Shown one piece after another: positions 38,565 through 51,230 of a stretch of DNA of 64,000 bases. The notes below the pieces were generated by a model, which was not told the origin of the DNA, searched no databases, and saw nothing but the letters and a program-made list of their open reading frames with translations. Both the position numbers and the translations under genes were made by a program. How positions within the stretch are numbered: the first letter of the stretch is position 1; each line of letters opens with the position of its first letter. Origin of the DNA: Bradysia coprophila. Taxonomy: Eukaryota; Arthropoda; Insecta; Diptera; Sciaridae. Location: positions 5,614,520-5,678,519 of the forward strand of contig NW_023503293.1 of assembly GCF_014529535.1 (NCBI RefSeq), read 5' to 3'.

Positions 38565-40124
38565 ATGTTGAAACTTTTGAGACGAAGCGTTAAAATAATA
38601 GAATTTATTAGCATTGGTCCGACAACCAGAAAGGCTCGAATGAGGTATAACTTCCCGTTACAATAATTACGTAAAAAATATATTTAAAATTTGCATAAAG
38701 TGAAGGCTATACGAACGTCTTATCAATAATCGTGCATTAAGACCAGTAACATGACAAGTCAAAATTCGACTAACTTTAATGATTTCATGATTGTAGACTA
38801 GCTGGAACGTTTATCATTGGCACCGGAATCACCACGTACATGTCGTTACCATCTGTATCCGCAGCCAAGAAATTCAATTCGTCTCTTTACCTGGCCGAAC
38901 CAATTACCGATGTCAATCACATTCTTGCCAATGAATCGGACATGAAAACTCGCATGGAACTGTTTGTAATGAAAATTCAAGCAGATTTCGTACGTGCACT
39001 GGAAAATGAGGAAAATTTCGAGAGAAAATTCGAAATCGATCGATGGCAGCGAAAAGAGGGAGGCGGTGGCATTACGTGCGTCCTGCAAGACGGCGATGTT
39101 TTTGAAAAAGCTGGTGTGAATATATCTGTTGTGTCGGGTGTATTGCCACCGGGTGCTATTCAACAAATGCGATCGAGAGGAAAGAATTTCGCTGAAGGGA
39201 CGTTACAATTTTTTGCGGCCGGTGTCAGTGCTGTTATTCATCCGAGAAATCCGATGGTGCCAACAATTCACTTCAACTATCGATATTTTGAAGTGGTTGA
39301 CAATAAGGGAGAGAAGCAGTGGTGGTTTGGCGGTGGAACCGATCTTACACCATATTATCTGAATGAAGGTAACTATTTACGAAGCACTTAGACTGGTCCG
39401 ACCGGCCTCTATAGAGATTCCACTTCAGTTCTGGAATCTCCAGAGATTGTCCCCTTTCCTTTGGCTCTTTAAACGCCTTGCTCCTAAACACCGTTTCTAC
39501 CGTAGACGATGCCATCCATTTCCACAAGTCATTAAAAGCAGCATGCGACGAGCACGACGAAACCTACTACGGCAAGTTCAAGAAATGGTGCGACGAATAT
39601 TTCAAAATCACACATCGAGGCGAGTGTCGTGGCGTTGGCGGAATTTTCTTCGACGACATTGACACACCGTCGCAAAATGAAGCCTTCGATTTCATTTCGT
39701 CATGTGCAAATGCAGTCATTCCGTCATACGTACCATTGGTGCGAAAGCACAAAAACGACACGTATGGCACCAAGCAACGTGAATGGCAATTGCTCAGACG
39801 CGGCCGTTATGTCGAATTTAATCTGATTTATGATCGAGGAACGAAATTCGGTCTCTATACTCCCGGAGCACGATTCGAAAGTATTTTGATGTCATTGCCT
39901 CTGTTAGCGGTAAGTGTGTAACCACCACTCAATTGATAGTTCCGATTACCGTAATTGTCGATGGTGAATGGTGAATGGTGTGGGCCTGTATTTAGCTGCA
40001 ATTTAATTTATTATAGCGCTGGGAGTACATGCACGAACCATCTGTCGACAGTCCGGAAGGAAAACTGATGGAAGTTTTGAGAAAGCCCAGAGATTGGCTC
40101 GGTTTGGAGGAGATCAAGAAATAA
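38565..40124 (+). CDS. CPOX: Coproporphyrinogen-III oxidase, mitochondrial (four exons)
   Basis: Exons 38565-38644, 38797-39368, 39506-39909 and 40017-40124 join with GT-AG introns into 387 codons. The enzyme oxidatively decarboxylates coproporphyrinogen III to protoporphyrinogen IX in the mitochondrial intermembrane space, a late haem-synthesis step. Exon 1 gives a basic, arginine-rich leader, and residues about 27-44 form a hydrophobic stretch, together resembling a bipartite import signal. Family hallmarks follow in order: [12 protein letters not shown] at the end of exon 2; the Lys-Lys-Trp-Cys-Asp-Glu-Tyr-Phe block, His-Arg-Gly-Glu and Gly-Gly-Ile-Phe-Phe-Asp-Asp in exon 3; and [13 protein letters not shown] before the C-terminal Asp-Trp-Leu. 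All key blocks are intact, so it should be functional. Exon 1 is the least certain because it is not conserved. Confidence 0.95.
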
Positions 40125-40156
40125 CCCAATGAATTGTTGCGTAAAGTTTACACATT

Positions 40157-40172
40157 TTTATTGTTGAATAAA
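40157..40172. terminator. Abutting poly(A) signals of CPOX and DDX10
   Basis: AATAAA on the + strand at 40167-40172 serves CPOX (stop at 40124). AATAAA on the - strand at 40157-40162 (tttatt on +) serves DDX10 (stop at 40209). Only four bases separate the hexamers, so each transcript should read through the other's signal and the mature 3' UTRs should overlap. Confidence 0.75.
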
Positions 40173-40208
40173 GCGTTGGTTTTTTGTACAGAGCGCGTTC
40201 GGTTACAT

Positions 40209-42717
40209 TTATCTACTTCCAAGAAGCTGCATCGCAAGTTGTTCAGCTTCATCGACTGACAATTTTGCTGTCAGATTCTTCGTTTTCTTCAGGGGCGGAG
40301 GCTCATCATCCGATTCGCTAGCTTCGCTTCCACTTTCATCTTTTCTCGTCAGCAAACGTTTTGGCGGCCTGTGCACTGGCTCTTCATCATCTGACTCGTC
40401 CGATGAGTTCACCACCTCTCTATGTCCCGCATTGCTGTCACTGTCCGACTCTCGTGGTTTGTAATCGGGTAGCCAAGACAGGTCCGGACCATCGGATTCG
40501 TCGTCACTGCCGAAGTCATCCTTCGGTTGATTTTCTTCGGCACGAGCTTTTCGTTTCGCCTCTTTATGTCGGGCCTTCACCATCTGTCGGAACCGGACCT
40601 TGTCAAATTTGTCTTCTTCGCGCATCAGATCCTTCGCCTTTTGAATGTCGATGCCACCTTCTTCAGCATTTTCGTATTCCTTAGCGAGTTCCGATTGCAG
40701 TTCTTTTGCCGTGTCAACGATAACGCTACCATCGTCATCGTATTGAACCTTTGTGTTCGATAGAATTTTCTTTTTGACGATTCGTTTCGCTAGAGCCGCC
40801 TTAGTCAAAGTTTTGACTTTCGATTTTGATTTCACTTCCTCAATCGGAGGAACTTCGGGCAGCTGTTCGATCTGTATTTCGTGGTCTTTCCTTTTGATGG
40901 TCAGAAAATCGTCGTCATCATCGTCTTCATCATCGTCGGATGATTGAACGTTGAAATTTAAAATTTCGTCTTTCCCAGCTACTGTTGATTTGCTTGCATT
41001 ATCGGCGTCATCATCCTCTCCCTCCTCGTCATCATCATCATCGTCGTCTTCACTGTCACTAGTTTCACCTTTTGCATCAAGTTTGCCATTCTGAGCTAAC
41101 TGTTTCTCACGATTCTTTTGACGATGTTTCTGCAATCTAGCCAAAAATCGTATCCGCGGAACAACAACCAAACCCAACGATCTAGCAAACTCGTCGGTGT
41201 TCAGTTTTTCGACATTGAAAATTTTCTTGTTTTTCATTAGAACCACAGATTTGATGTAAGCGACAAAGGCCCGTTGTGCCGATTCTTTTAGTTCTTGATT
41301 GGCCGCCAGAAATGCTTCCATTTTAGCTCTTGGCGTAAACATTTTCTTCGGATCGATGGCAATCTTATTGATTGGTATCTTACGCGACTTCAGCTCTTCC
41401 ACCATTGCCTCCTCTTCACTGGGTAGAAGAACCAATAAATTTTCGCCTTTCGCTTTATGTCTGGCCGTACGTCCAGCACGATGAATGTAAGCTGTTGCAT
41501 CTTCCGGACAGTCCAATTGAACTACCCAATTGACAATAGGAAAATCTAGTCCTCTTGAAGCCACATCGGTGGCGAACAGGACAACGTTCGACTTACGACA
41601 AAACTCATTGTAAATTGCCATGCGTCGATCTTGATGCAATGTACCATAGAGTGCGATGAGACTTGTCCCGGGTCGTAGTTTACAGAATATTTCGTAGATG
41701 TATTTGACCTGTTTGCAACTGGACAAGAACACAATGCACTTCTGCTTCAAATGGTTTTTGATAAACGACCAGAGCATCGTAATTTTCTCCTCCAATTCGA
41801 CGACAACGTAATTCTGTTGAAGCGTATCGGGTGTGCTGTGGGCTGCTTGTTCTATTGGTGCCACATATACCGGATCCGATAGACTAAGACGAGCCAGATC
41901 TTTGACCGATTTCGTTTGGGTGGCTGAAAACAGCAACGTTTGTCGCTCCGGTGGAAGATTCTCAATTATACCGTTCATTGTCTCTTCGAATCCCATGTCC
42001 AGGCATCGATCTGCTTCGTCCAAGACTAAGACCTGCATCGACGAACAATTAAACAACGGATTCTCGTCCATGTGCTGCAGTAATCGACCCGGCGTACAGA
42101 TGATTATGTTACACTGATCCATGCGGGATCGCTCGAATTTCAAATTTTTTCCACCGATGATCAGACCGGCTGAAAAGTCATGTTGCACGCCGACCTTTTT
42201 CAGCGTTTCGAATATTTGATAAGCCAATTCCCTTGTCGGTGATATGATAATCGCGCCAATGCCATCAGTTCGTGACCATTTCTTCAAAAATAGGTTCTCC
42301 ATCACCGGAATCAAAAACGCCAGCGTCTTGCCTGCACGATGAAAGGGAAAAAATTGAAATTTTAGCCGAGAAAGTACACGCATGACAGTTTCGAATCTTA
42401 CCACTTCCAGTGACCGCTGCACCTAAAACGTCGCGACCTTTTAAGGCATAACCAATCGCTTGACGTTGAATTTCAGTCGGTTTAAAGTAGCGTCCGTTCT
42501 TCAATCCGGCAACTGTTTTTAGTGACAGCGGTAGATCCTTGAATAGGGTTATGTTCCCAACGTCGATCGATTCATATCTGGATTTAAGCTCTTTTATTTC
42601 GTCATCCTCCTTGACACCTTTCTTTGGTTGCACTCGAAATTGTTTAAATTTCTTTTTCGATTTATTTGTTGATTTGCCATCAACTTTCTTGTGTTTGGTC
42701 AATTTAGGCGGACCCAT
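40209..42717 (-). CDS. DDX10: DEAD-box ATP-dependent RNA helicase DDX10/Dbp4
   Basis: Two exons, 42717-42402 and 42331-40209, joined across a 70-bp intron (donor GTAAG, acceptor GCAG), give 812 codons. The intron falls inside Walker A and restores Thr-Gly-Ser-Gly-Lys-Thr (about residues 103-108). Further helicase motifs are intact: Pro-Thr-Arg-Glu-Leu (137-141), Thr-Pro-Gly-Arg (185-188), Asp-Glu-Ala-Asp (210-213), Ser-Ala-Thr (241-243), Ala-Thr-Asp-Val-Ala-Ser-Arg-Gly (359-366) and His-Arg-Ala-Gly-Arg-Thr-Ala-Arg (389-396). A basic N-terminus, the long C-terminal extension with acidic Asp/Glu tracts, and the Lys/Ser-rich end are typical of DDX10/Dbp4. This nucleolar helicase acts in early 18S rRNA processing by releasing snoRNAs such as U14 (known for yeast). 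The open frame upstream of the second exon is intron read-through. Convergent with CPOX. Confidence 0.95.
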
Positions 42718-43035
42718 TTCTATGTCATTTATTGTTTACTACTAACTATACACATGCTGGTTGGACATGGCATGGCAGGTCTTCTGCAATGTCAAACATT
42801 TTCGTTCGGAACAAAAATGGTCCATATGAACAGGTGTGGACAGCGGTCAAGTAAAGTAATATTTGAAATTTTAAACTTATGTTTTGAGTGCCAAAGAATT
42901 TTCTAGGATTCGAAAGGATTTTCAAGAATTTTTACTTTATCTTTAAGGATTCTCATGTGTTTTCCACACAATGTTCTTAAAATTTAAAGGATTTTTTGAG
43001 AAATTCAATGAATTTGTCGATTTTTTTAAACACAA

Positions 43036-43195
43036 AACGCACTTCAAACATGAGTGGTACTCTAAATAGAGTACTGAAACGGGTCAGTGTACCGAACAAA
43101 TTTTGACACTGCCAAAAAATCTGTAAACATTTTTCATACAAAATAGTACTCTATTTGGCAGCTGTCACTCGAAGCACTTTTGCTAGAAGTGCGTT
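43036..43195. repeat. Inverted repeat, MITE-like
   Basis: 'aacgcacttc' on the left is mirrored by 'gaagtgcgtt' on the right, and 'taaatagagtact' by 'agtactctattt' further in. About 160 bp, AT-rich centre, no coding capacity, no clear target duplication. It lies 320 bases upstream of the DDX10 start codon. Confidence 0.5.
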
Positions 43196-44735
43196 GGTAG
43201 CACTCGTGCTTGCAATGCACTGTAAAACCGGATTTTCATTTGAGTGCAAAAGGATTGTCTATGTTATCTGCTCCTAGTATGGAAAATCATTTTACTGGCT
43301 AGAGACAAAACAACAAATTCGGAGGTGTCGCGTCATGATTGTGAGAGATTCACCACTTAGAGGCGTGCGAGACTAAACTATCACAATTCGGAATCGATGC
43401 GACTATACCATCTGTCACCAATAGCTACGACGAAAAGAATTTCTGATTAGATCGGTCTTTTATATTATGTGTTGAAACTGATGAAGTAAAAGATTTTCGA
43501 TGGAATTTATTTGGAACAAAGACGCAACTGATACGGTACGCTTGCTGACTGAAAAAGTTTTCTTTTTTTTTAAATATCGATCCTCTTATCACATATGATC
43601 TAATTTTGTCATCAGATCCCACACATCATTAGTGTTAACATTCATTTTGCTGGAAAAAAACACTAGACAGATCTGAACATAGCGCCTAGCACCTAGCATC
43701 TGCATTAAAAGATACGGAAATTTCATTGTTTGAATGAACTGCCATGTAAACGTAGAACTGTGATTGCCAGCTTAAAGCTATGTGCAGTGCTATTCCAGAA
43801 TCTTTACTTCTTCTTCGGTCACTGGAATCTTCAAGTTTTCAGTGGTAAGTCTCTAAGGAAATGCACGTCGGTATCAGCTGCCAAAACAAGAACAGATTGA
43901 CCGATAGATCAATATAGACAGATCTTTTCTGTATAGGTCATTGTGAAGCTTGGAGTGGTTCGTTAATCGTATCGGATTAAATCGAACAAATGGACTTCCA
44001 CTGTAATTCGAAAGAAGAGGTTAACCAACTCAACACCGACAGTAAAATTTGAACGGTTCTGTGGATTTTTCCATACACCATTGTTAGTACTTACATAAAT
44101 ACGTTCACATATGGGGGTGCCAACAGAAAATTTGCGGTAAGTTGACAAAATTCATTTGAGTGAGCGAAACGAAAATAAAAGAAATAAGAAGCTCGAATCA
44201 AATTGAAATCGATTTCTCTTGTGATTCCTGCACCCTGAACCGCACTGGCAAATTTTGTTATGGAATGTACGGAAGATATTTGGTCAAATTGCATGAAAGA
44301 AATTGGCAGTCCACATCATTAGACGGCAATTAGCTTTCCGGTGCTGAAACGCGTCATATTTTCTGAAAAACTATCAGCAAAGGCGACTAATATTATTTCG
44401 AGATTGTAAACCACTAATATCTCAACAGGTGGACGCATATCAGCCACACAGTTATAAATTTCTCAAATATAAGATGAATCTCGAAGGAGATTGGGTGAGG
44501 AATTTTAAACGAAATATGTTGAATCTTCCGTACGGGGATCTTTTGAATGTATAACTTGATCATATATACGCCAATTGATGGGGTCAGCTTCTTATGTGAT
44601 TGTCCTTTACCACTTACCTGGTTGGCCTAGCGTAGTCTAGGATGCATGGCGATTGAAATACATCGCTCGCTGGGTATAGTGAAGTCGGAATCGGAGTTGA
44701 CAAAATTCATTTGAAATAAAATTCTTGAAATTTAA

Positions 44736-44741
44736 TTTATT
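44736..44741 (-). terminator. Candidate poly(A) signal of the TCP11-like gene
   Basis: AATAAA on the - strand (tttatt on +), about 245 bases after the stop codon. Confidence 0.4.
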
Positions 44742-44985
44742 TTCTCTATCTCTGTCTCACTCTCTCTTTCTACTTCTAAAATGTATACATAAATAGTTCA
44801 CTCCTGTTCTTTCACTTAATCTAAAAAAAAATCATCGTACAATGATATTATGCATCACAAAAATCGATCGTTTTCAATTCTCTCAAAAGTACCAAGAAAT
44901 CAAAAACTCAAAAACGAAAAAAAAAATAGTTCCATTATCACACTGAAAAATCAATTTAAAAATAAAATGAAAGAAAAAAAATGTT

Positions 44986-47429
44986 TTAATCAACTTCTTC
45001 TATCGATGTAGCAGTCGGTGCAGCCGGTGGCTGTACGGACATCGGAATCGGAGCATCTTTATTCAATACTTCATGGTAGAAATCGCCAAATACGGAAAAG
45101 TTATAGAGAACGACTCGTTTAAATGCAGTACATATTTCCAGAGCGTCCACAAAATCTAGGAATCCAGGCGGCGCAGGAAGTGTATTCTTATTTACTGTTA
45201 CCATACGGAAATAGGTTATCAATCGCTTCCCTGTAAAGACGAATACAACGTTAATTTCCGGTGAATGTAAGTCTGACCATGATGGGTGTGCTCGTAACTT
45301 TGTAATTGAACATCAGGTGATTAATTAAACAAAAGAAGTTACGGATTCACCGCACGTTATTGACTCAAAATTGCAATATGAAAGCCATTTTTCTAGCGTG
45401 AAATCAAGGAGGCAATTCCCTTTAAAGCAACTTAAAAATTACTTGCGTAGGTGTAGACCTCGCGTTAAAATATGAAAAATAGCTGAAATTACCCTGCCAA
45501 AAACCGTCTACTTTCAACTGTAATACACAATGTAATAGAAGAATGTTAGTGCTTGTTCTGTACATTTAACTGTTAGTGTGCAATGAAATGCCAGTGGTAT
45601 TAGCATCGTTTCAGGTTTTATCATCTTTATGACGTTATAGTCGAACAGAAATTCTATTTTTGGCAACAATCGGGAAAAGCTACACGGCAATAACGTTTCG
45701 ATATCTAGAACAGCATCAACTGAAGCTACTGGATCAAAATTAATTATCCGTTTTTTTTTTCTCCGACGAACTGTATAAGGTGTATGGCCGTATAGAAGCA
45801 TTAGTGTTCTCAAAAGTTTACTCACACATTAGCGATCGAATGGATGAGTCTTTATTCGCCAGCAATAAAATTTGACTCTTGAACGATTGCTCCGTCAAAT
45901 CGTCCATGACAGCGTTGCTAGCCAGCAATCGACTCGAAACGTACGTTTTGATTTGGAGCCAAACATTTTCGATAATTTCTTGTAAATCCCTGAAAAGAGG
46001 AAATTCGTCGAATGAATTTTTGCCCATCGATAAGTTAGGCATCTCTCTCACTTACTCATCGTTCTTGACATTTTCCAATATGATTGCGACTTCTTTCGCC
46101 AGACCAGCTTTATTCTCAGCATTTTGTCCGATGAGTGGAATATTGCTGGCGATAACAACCGCCGATGCACATACGCACAGCTTTAGCGCCTTGACTTTAA
46201 TACCCGTAATGCGAACTTCATCTAGTGACAGTGTTTCTGGAAATTTGTCATCTTGGTCCCATTCCAACAGACCGACATAGGCCTCAATTATAGCGTTGAA
46301 TTCCCAGCGTTGATTTGTAGTGTCAGCTGGTTTATACTTGTGCAGCCAATTTTCTGTGATGGGAAATCCATCTAGCCGAAAAGAACGACAAATTATGGAC
46401 TTTGCAGGTGTCGCACTACACAAGCTGTGAATACAACCAACTTACATGTGTACAGTTTCAGGAATTCCTGGAATTTTTCTCGTTCATAGGTCACCGAATG
46501 AGCGATGACATCCTTGCGAATGGAGTCCAATAAACAGTTTGCCATGTCTAATTTCATGACCGACATTGTTTCCAAAATGCCGCGAAACGTATCCACGATG
46601 TCATCTATTTCACGCAATTTGGCCACTTGTTCGTCCCGTACGGGAGCACAGGATTTAGCCATGATGTCTATGATGAAAGTTGCATAGCCCTGTAACGTTT
46701 GTAGAGAAACGTTAGCCCAAGTGAGCACTGATATGAAATTGAGAAATTTATCAAACAATGTTTCTTACTTTGAAGTCCAACACGCCCTGCGTGACCTGTT
46801 GCTTAATTACATCCTCATCCAGAATTTCATTTATCCGATCCATAGCTCTCTGATTGTTTTTGGAAATGATGTGTGAGAATCCGGCTTTTATGTCCGACAA
46901 TAAATTGATGGCAAGATTGAAACAAGGTGGATCTTGTTCAATATTTTCACGCAGCACATCCCAGAAGGCCTTATGCGCCATTTCCTTTATCCTTGCTTCG
47001 AGGCTATTTGGTGTCGGCTCGAAAGACTTTAATCGAAATTCTGGATTCACAGCCAGTTCGTGTGCGAGAGACATATTCTCAACGCTTTTGATGGCATGTT
47101 GCACTTCGTCGAACGTGACCACTTTTGATGGACTTCCGTCAGTCGATGGAAGAACAAATCGTGGTTGCCTAAAATGGAAAATGGTAACCGAACAGGGCAT
47201 AGAAATGTAATTACTGCGGTACTCACTTATCGGAACCTTCGACGTCGCTGCCAGAATGTTGAGATGACGTATTTGGAGACGAAGCTAAAATGCTTTCATT
47301 AGCTCTGTCCGACTCGGATCCGGATCCTGACGAATCCATTCTGTTGACACAAAATGTAAGTCAAATAAAAGTTTGAAAAAAAAATGCCAATTATCATGGG
47401 ACTGACCTTGAATACGAATTAGCAGGCAT
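44986..47429 (-). CDS. TCP11L1: T-complex protein 11-like protein (seven exons)
   Basis: Exons 47429-47407, 47340-47227, 47168-46769, 46689-46446, 46371-46056, 45989-45826 and 45230-44986 have GT-AG borders and join in one frame to 501 codons, close to the roughly 500 residues of vertebrate TCP11L1. After a Ser-rich N-terminus come the family blocks: a leader with Ser-Pro-Ser-Lys-Val-Val-Thr-Phe-Asp-Glu, Met-Ser-Leu-Ala-His-Glu-Leu, Lys-Ala-Phe-Trp-Asp-Val-Leu, then Cys-Ala-Pro-Val-Arg-Asp-Glu at the start of exon 4, and a conserved helical C-terminal part. Function is poorly known; mammalian TCP11 is linked to sperm cAMP signalling, and the paralogues are widely expressed. Exon 1 adds only eight codons, and a second in-frame Met at the start of exon 2 could be the real start. 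The long last intron (45231-45825) contains a 103-codon open frame that I treat as intronic, because direct splicing of exon 6 to exon 7 keeps the frame. Confidence 0.85.
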
Positions 47430-48043
47430 TTTCCCAGATTTAGTCGTACACTTGAAATTTTGACGGAACGAATTTCACTTTAAATTTTTCTGTTTGACAC
47501 TTCGTGAGAACTTTGCCAATGTTACTGAAAATAAAGAGAAAATTCATTAATTTCGAGAAAAAATGGAAGTCAGTGCTCAAGCTGAACTGCCCTATGATTT
47601 GACCTAAAAGTCCTGTGCAAAGTTTCGTTATCACAAGTGTGGGAAGAAAGGCATTGCACTAACGTTTCCTGACATTGGGAAAGGGAAGCGACACAGCTCT
47701 GTTTCTATTTCATTTCGGTGACAGGTCTGGGAAAACTGAGCAGTGTTATGGGAAGCGCAGAATTATCTGCTATGTGGTGACCGTTTAATTCAAATATTAC
47801 AGGACTCATTCGAAGAACTTATTATCGGAAATTTTAATTCTGAATAATTCTGAAAAATCAAAGCAATCAAAGCTTGGAAAAATCAAAAAAAAAAAATCTG
47901 AATTTTTTGCAGCAATTTTTTCAACATTTTTTTGGATTTTTTGCGGAGTTTTTCCGAATTAATACTCCAAAAACAGGCCCTGTACCAGGCCTTTCAATAA
48001 TTATTCTGTCAAGGTTATCCTAGAGTTTTTAGACCTTCGGCTA

Positions 48044-48390
48044 CACGACAAGTTCACTGAAAGCGATGCGGATTTTATGGCATTAATAAGCTTCGTACAG
48101 TTTTCATTCCTGATTCTGGACTAGTGATTCATTTTCTTGTAGGACGTCTGTAAATTGAGATTTGTTAGCTCAAAATCTTACGGAAGTTCCATTGGTGTGA
48201 GCGAGGTAGATATATTGTATGTTTGTCTCGCTCCCCACCAATGGAACTTCCATAAAACTTTGAACTTACAAATCTTTACAGATGTCCTACAAGAAAATGA
48301 ATTACTAGTCCAGAATCGGGAATGAAAACTGTACTAAGCTTATTAATGCCATAAATTCCGCATGACTTTTAGTGAGCTTGTCTTGTCGTG
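48044..48390. mobile_element. Palindromic MITE (~347 bp)
   Basis: Nearly the whole unit is a palindrome centred near 48217: 'cacgacaagttcactgaaag' on the left mirrors 'ttttagtgagcttgtcttgtcgtg' on the right, and the inner arms share the blocks around 'ccattggtg' and 'aagcttcgtacagttttcattc'. Arms are about 165 bp at roughly 90% identity by eye. No coding capacity. Confidence 0.8.
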
Positions 48391-48606
48391 TTACATATGT
48401 TACATATGTTACATTGAGGAGTTGTAACTTATACCGCCTTATGCAACAAAAAGATTGCTGAAGAAATCATTTTCCACAAAATTGTTGAATATGATGACGA
48501 TAACTAAAAGATTCAGTGACTTGGTATTTTTATGCCTGTCGTCCTGAGGAGAAAATCTCTCATTCAAAAATTAATCGAAAAATCGGATGAACATCAATTC
48601 ATAAAT

Positions 48607-48750
48607 CAGGCCCGGACTGGCCATACGGTGAATTCGGGGGATTCCCGATGGGCCTTTTGGATTTTTGTATGAGAATTTTTAATTTGTGGGCCTTTTTAAA
48701 TTGAGTTGCATGGAGCCCCCGATGGGCTTTTTCGAGCCAGTCCGGTACTG
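48607..48750. mobile_element. Short hAT-type MITE with CAG...CTG ends
   Basis: 'caggcccggactggcc' on the left mirrors 'gagccagtccggtactg' on the right. Flanks 'attcataaat' and 'attcataatt' share an 8-bp core, an imperfect hAT-size duplication. The interior repeats 'gatgggc'. Non-coding. Confidence 0.7.
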
Positions 48751-51199
48751 ATTCATAATTGTCATGTAATGCAATATGAGCCTAGCCATTAAAAGATTTC
48801 ACATCGATGTGATTATTGCACCATAATGTTTGTTTACGTTTCTATTTTCGTCCCACCTCACAGAATGTAAACATCAGTGATGCAAAATCTGTTCTTTATA
48901 TTCACGCAACGCACACAGGGTATACCCAGTAAGATTTTTAGAATTTAAGTATGTGTTGGTTTAAATGGAAAAGTTCAATTCAATCACCTATGGTCGCTGA
49001 AACGGTCCTTCTGTTAGATATTATTGTTGACAATGTAAAATTTCGATGTGAATGTTTCATTCTCTAGAACGACTTAAAAGTCCTCGAGAATAGGTTCGTA
49101 AATTCCCGGAATTCCAAAATCACAAAAAATCGTGATTCATCAGGAGGATTTTATTGATTGAGAAATTATAGTATTTAACTGCGTTGCAGACGAGCAAAGA
49201 CGCAAAAATCATCTTTGTCAGTAAATAAAGTGTTGGTCAACATTGTCAATATGCTCGATGATAATTTATTACTTTCCATTCCAAAAGCCAATAAACTTTT
49301 ATTCATGAACTGTTTGATCATCAACTTCAGCAGCAGCTCCATTAAAATCGGTTTTTCGTTCGAATTTTTCAGTAGAAGTTTTGGTTGCATCATTATAACG
49401 TCGTCAATTTGAATCTTTCGACAAATCTGATTTACACCCAGTGTGAGTATCTAACGGCAGCATGTTTATATATAGGTCAGAATATAGGTCAACCGAAATT
49501 GTAAGAAGTAAATAAAAATAGGAATTGCAAGTGAAATACGATGAGCAGAGTAGAGTCAACGTTTTTTTCACTCTCAATTAATATTTCGTAATTGTTGTTG
49601 CGATGATTAATTATTGTTACGGCGTTGCAAAATTAGAGACTTTCGATGCTACGCATTAATAAGCATATAGACGTGAAAGAGTTTTTTTTGTATTAGAGTC
49701 TAGCAATGGCTGAGAGACTACATAATTACGTTTGTAATTTTGTGAAATCAGCTGTTGTTATATCATGGGAAAACGTTTAGTTTATTATCCGAATTTTTAC
49801 ACAATAGAAAGCTATGATATCAACAACAACATTGATATAATTGATAAACAAAGGAAACGAAGACCTACCGTTCGTTCACATCGAATCTCGACACTTCCAA
49901 GGTACAGAAAAATTAATTTCGATATCTATTAAAATTATAATATTTTCAAGCAGCCTCTAGCACCGTTGACAAAATACACACTGTACCAATTTACACTTTA
50001 TGTTTAACAAGAGAAAAATCTAAAACTTGCTCGAATATTCTGTTTTACGACGTAAGTTTTTCTATGGTTTTTTCTTTTAATTCAGCACTACCAACGAATG
50101 TCTGTAATCGAATGAAACAACAAACATTTTATTCATTAGTAGAGGATACATTGAAACGACAGAAACCTTCACCGCGAAACTCACACTCATACGTTCTTGC
50201 CATCCATTAAAGACTCGCATACGTATGCACTGCCATTGAAGACAGTGTTGAGTAAGGAAATAGTTTAGGCAGGGTTTGTATATCGATTTTTCTTCAGAAA
50301 ATTCGCAAAAGCAGGAATTCTGCTCAATTGATTAAAAATGTGAGAACAACCTTTCACAGATAAAATAAGATTTATTTGGAGCTGTCATAAGTGCTTGTAT
50401 TATAACGTTGCGTATATCACTGATGGGACCACACCATCAATTGTAAGTAACAATTTTATACCAAAACGCAGCAAATTAATTATGTTACTGTCCCAGAGAC
50501 AGGCGGCCAGACAGACAAGCTGAGTAAGTAAGACCTTGTGCCACTCATAGCTTCACTAACAATCTAGTGTTGAAATTAATTTTTCTGGAATTTCCATCAC
50601 TATCCTACGCGTCACTAAATTTAGCGTAATCCAACCACGCAACATATAAACTTGCGGTATTCTTATAGAGCCTTTAAATGCTTGGACATGTAAACCAAAC
50701 CTTACCCAAAGCATACCACATTAGAGCCCCCGACTAAATGCGTTGTTTTTATTTTAAATCGACTGTCGACCAGCTGTAAATCGGCAATGTGTTGGTGTAC
50801 CAATTTGAATATTTTTGCGAACATTTGTGTGAGTGGAACAGAATGGTAGGGTTGGAAATTAATAATAATAAACAAAGAAGTAACGCTGGCGATAGTTTTC
50901 TTTGTTTTTATTGTAATGAGCACAACTTTTAGCTACGACCAATCAATTGATTGCAAATCTTGAACAGGCAAATAAGGCAATAGCCACAAATACGAAAGCA
51001 CAGTGCAGATTCGATGCACAAGATATGCAAATGAAGTCTCTTTGTTATATTAGATTGAAAGTTTCCGTGGCTGACCTTAGTAGACACGATTGAACACAGG
51101 GACACACTTCTGAAGGATCCGAACGCCAGACCGTCCAATCGATCCTTGGAATACTGAATTCAATATAAATTTCGGGTTATCAGTTAAAAAAAAAAACTT

Positions 51200-51205
51200 T
51201 TTATT
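51200..51205 (-). terminator. Poly(A) signal of SF3A3
   Basis: AATAAA on the - strand (tttatt on +), 25 bases after the stop codon, giving an unusually short 3' UTR if used. Confidence 0.55.
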
Positions 51206-51230
51206 GGTCGGAACTGCTGCTCTGTCCATT

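Larger units (their letters stand above)
42718..44985. other. Intergenic region between DDX10 and the TCP11-like gene
   Basis: It contains the DDX10 promoter and 5' UTR on the left and the 3' UTR of the TCP11-like gene on the right. One inverted repeat (43036-43195) is listed separately. No other gene is seen; the small frames are not conserved. Confidence 0.6.
47430..51199. other. Intergenic region between the TCP11-like gene and SF3A3
   Basis: It contains the TCP11-like promoter and 5' UTR on the left and ends at the SF3A3 3' end. Two MITEs (48044-48390 and 48607-48750) are listed separately. The rest is AT-rich with short unconserved frames near 49.2-49.4 and 50.7-51.1 kb that I could not assign. 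Confidence 0.6.

Noticed and set aside
40361..40947. Several + strand frames antisense to DDX10
   Set aside because: Shadows of the acidic, repetitive DDX10 coding sequence read on the other strand.
45514..45825. 103-codon frame following exon 6 of the TCP11-like gene
   Set aside because: It begins at the exon 6 donor, and the sequence is not family-like, while splicing exon 6 to 45230 keeps the frame and gives conserved sequence. Treated as intron; possible retention is noted as a finding.
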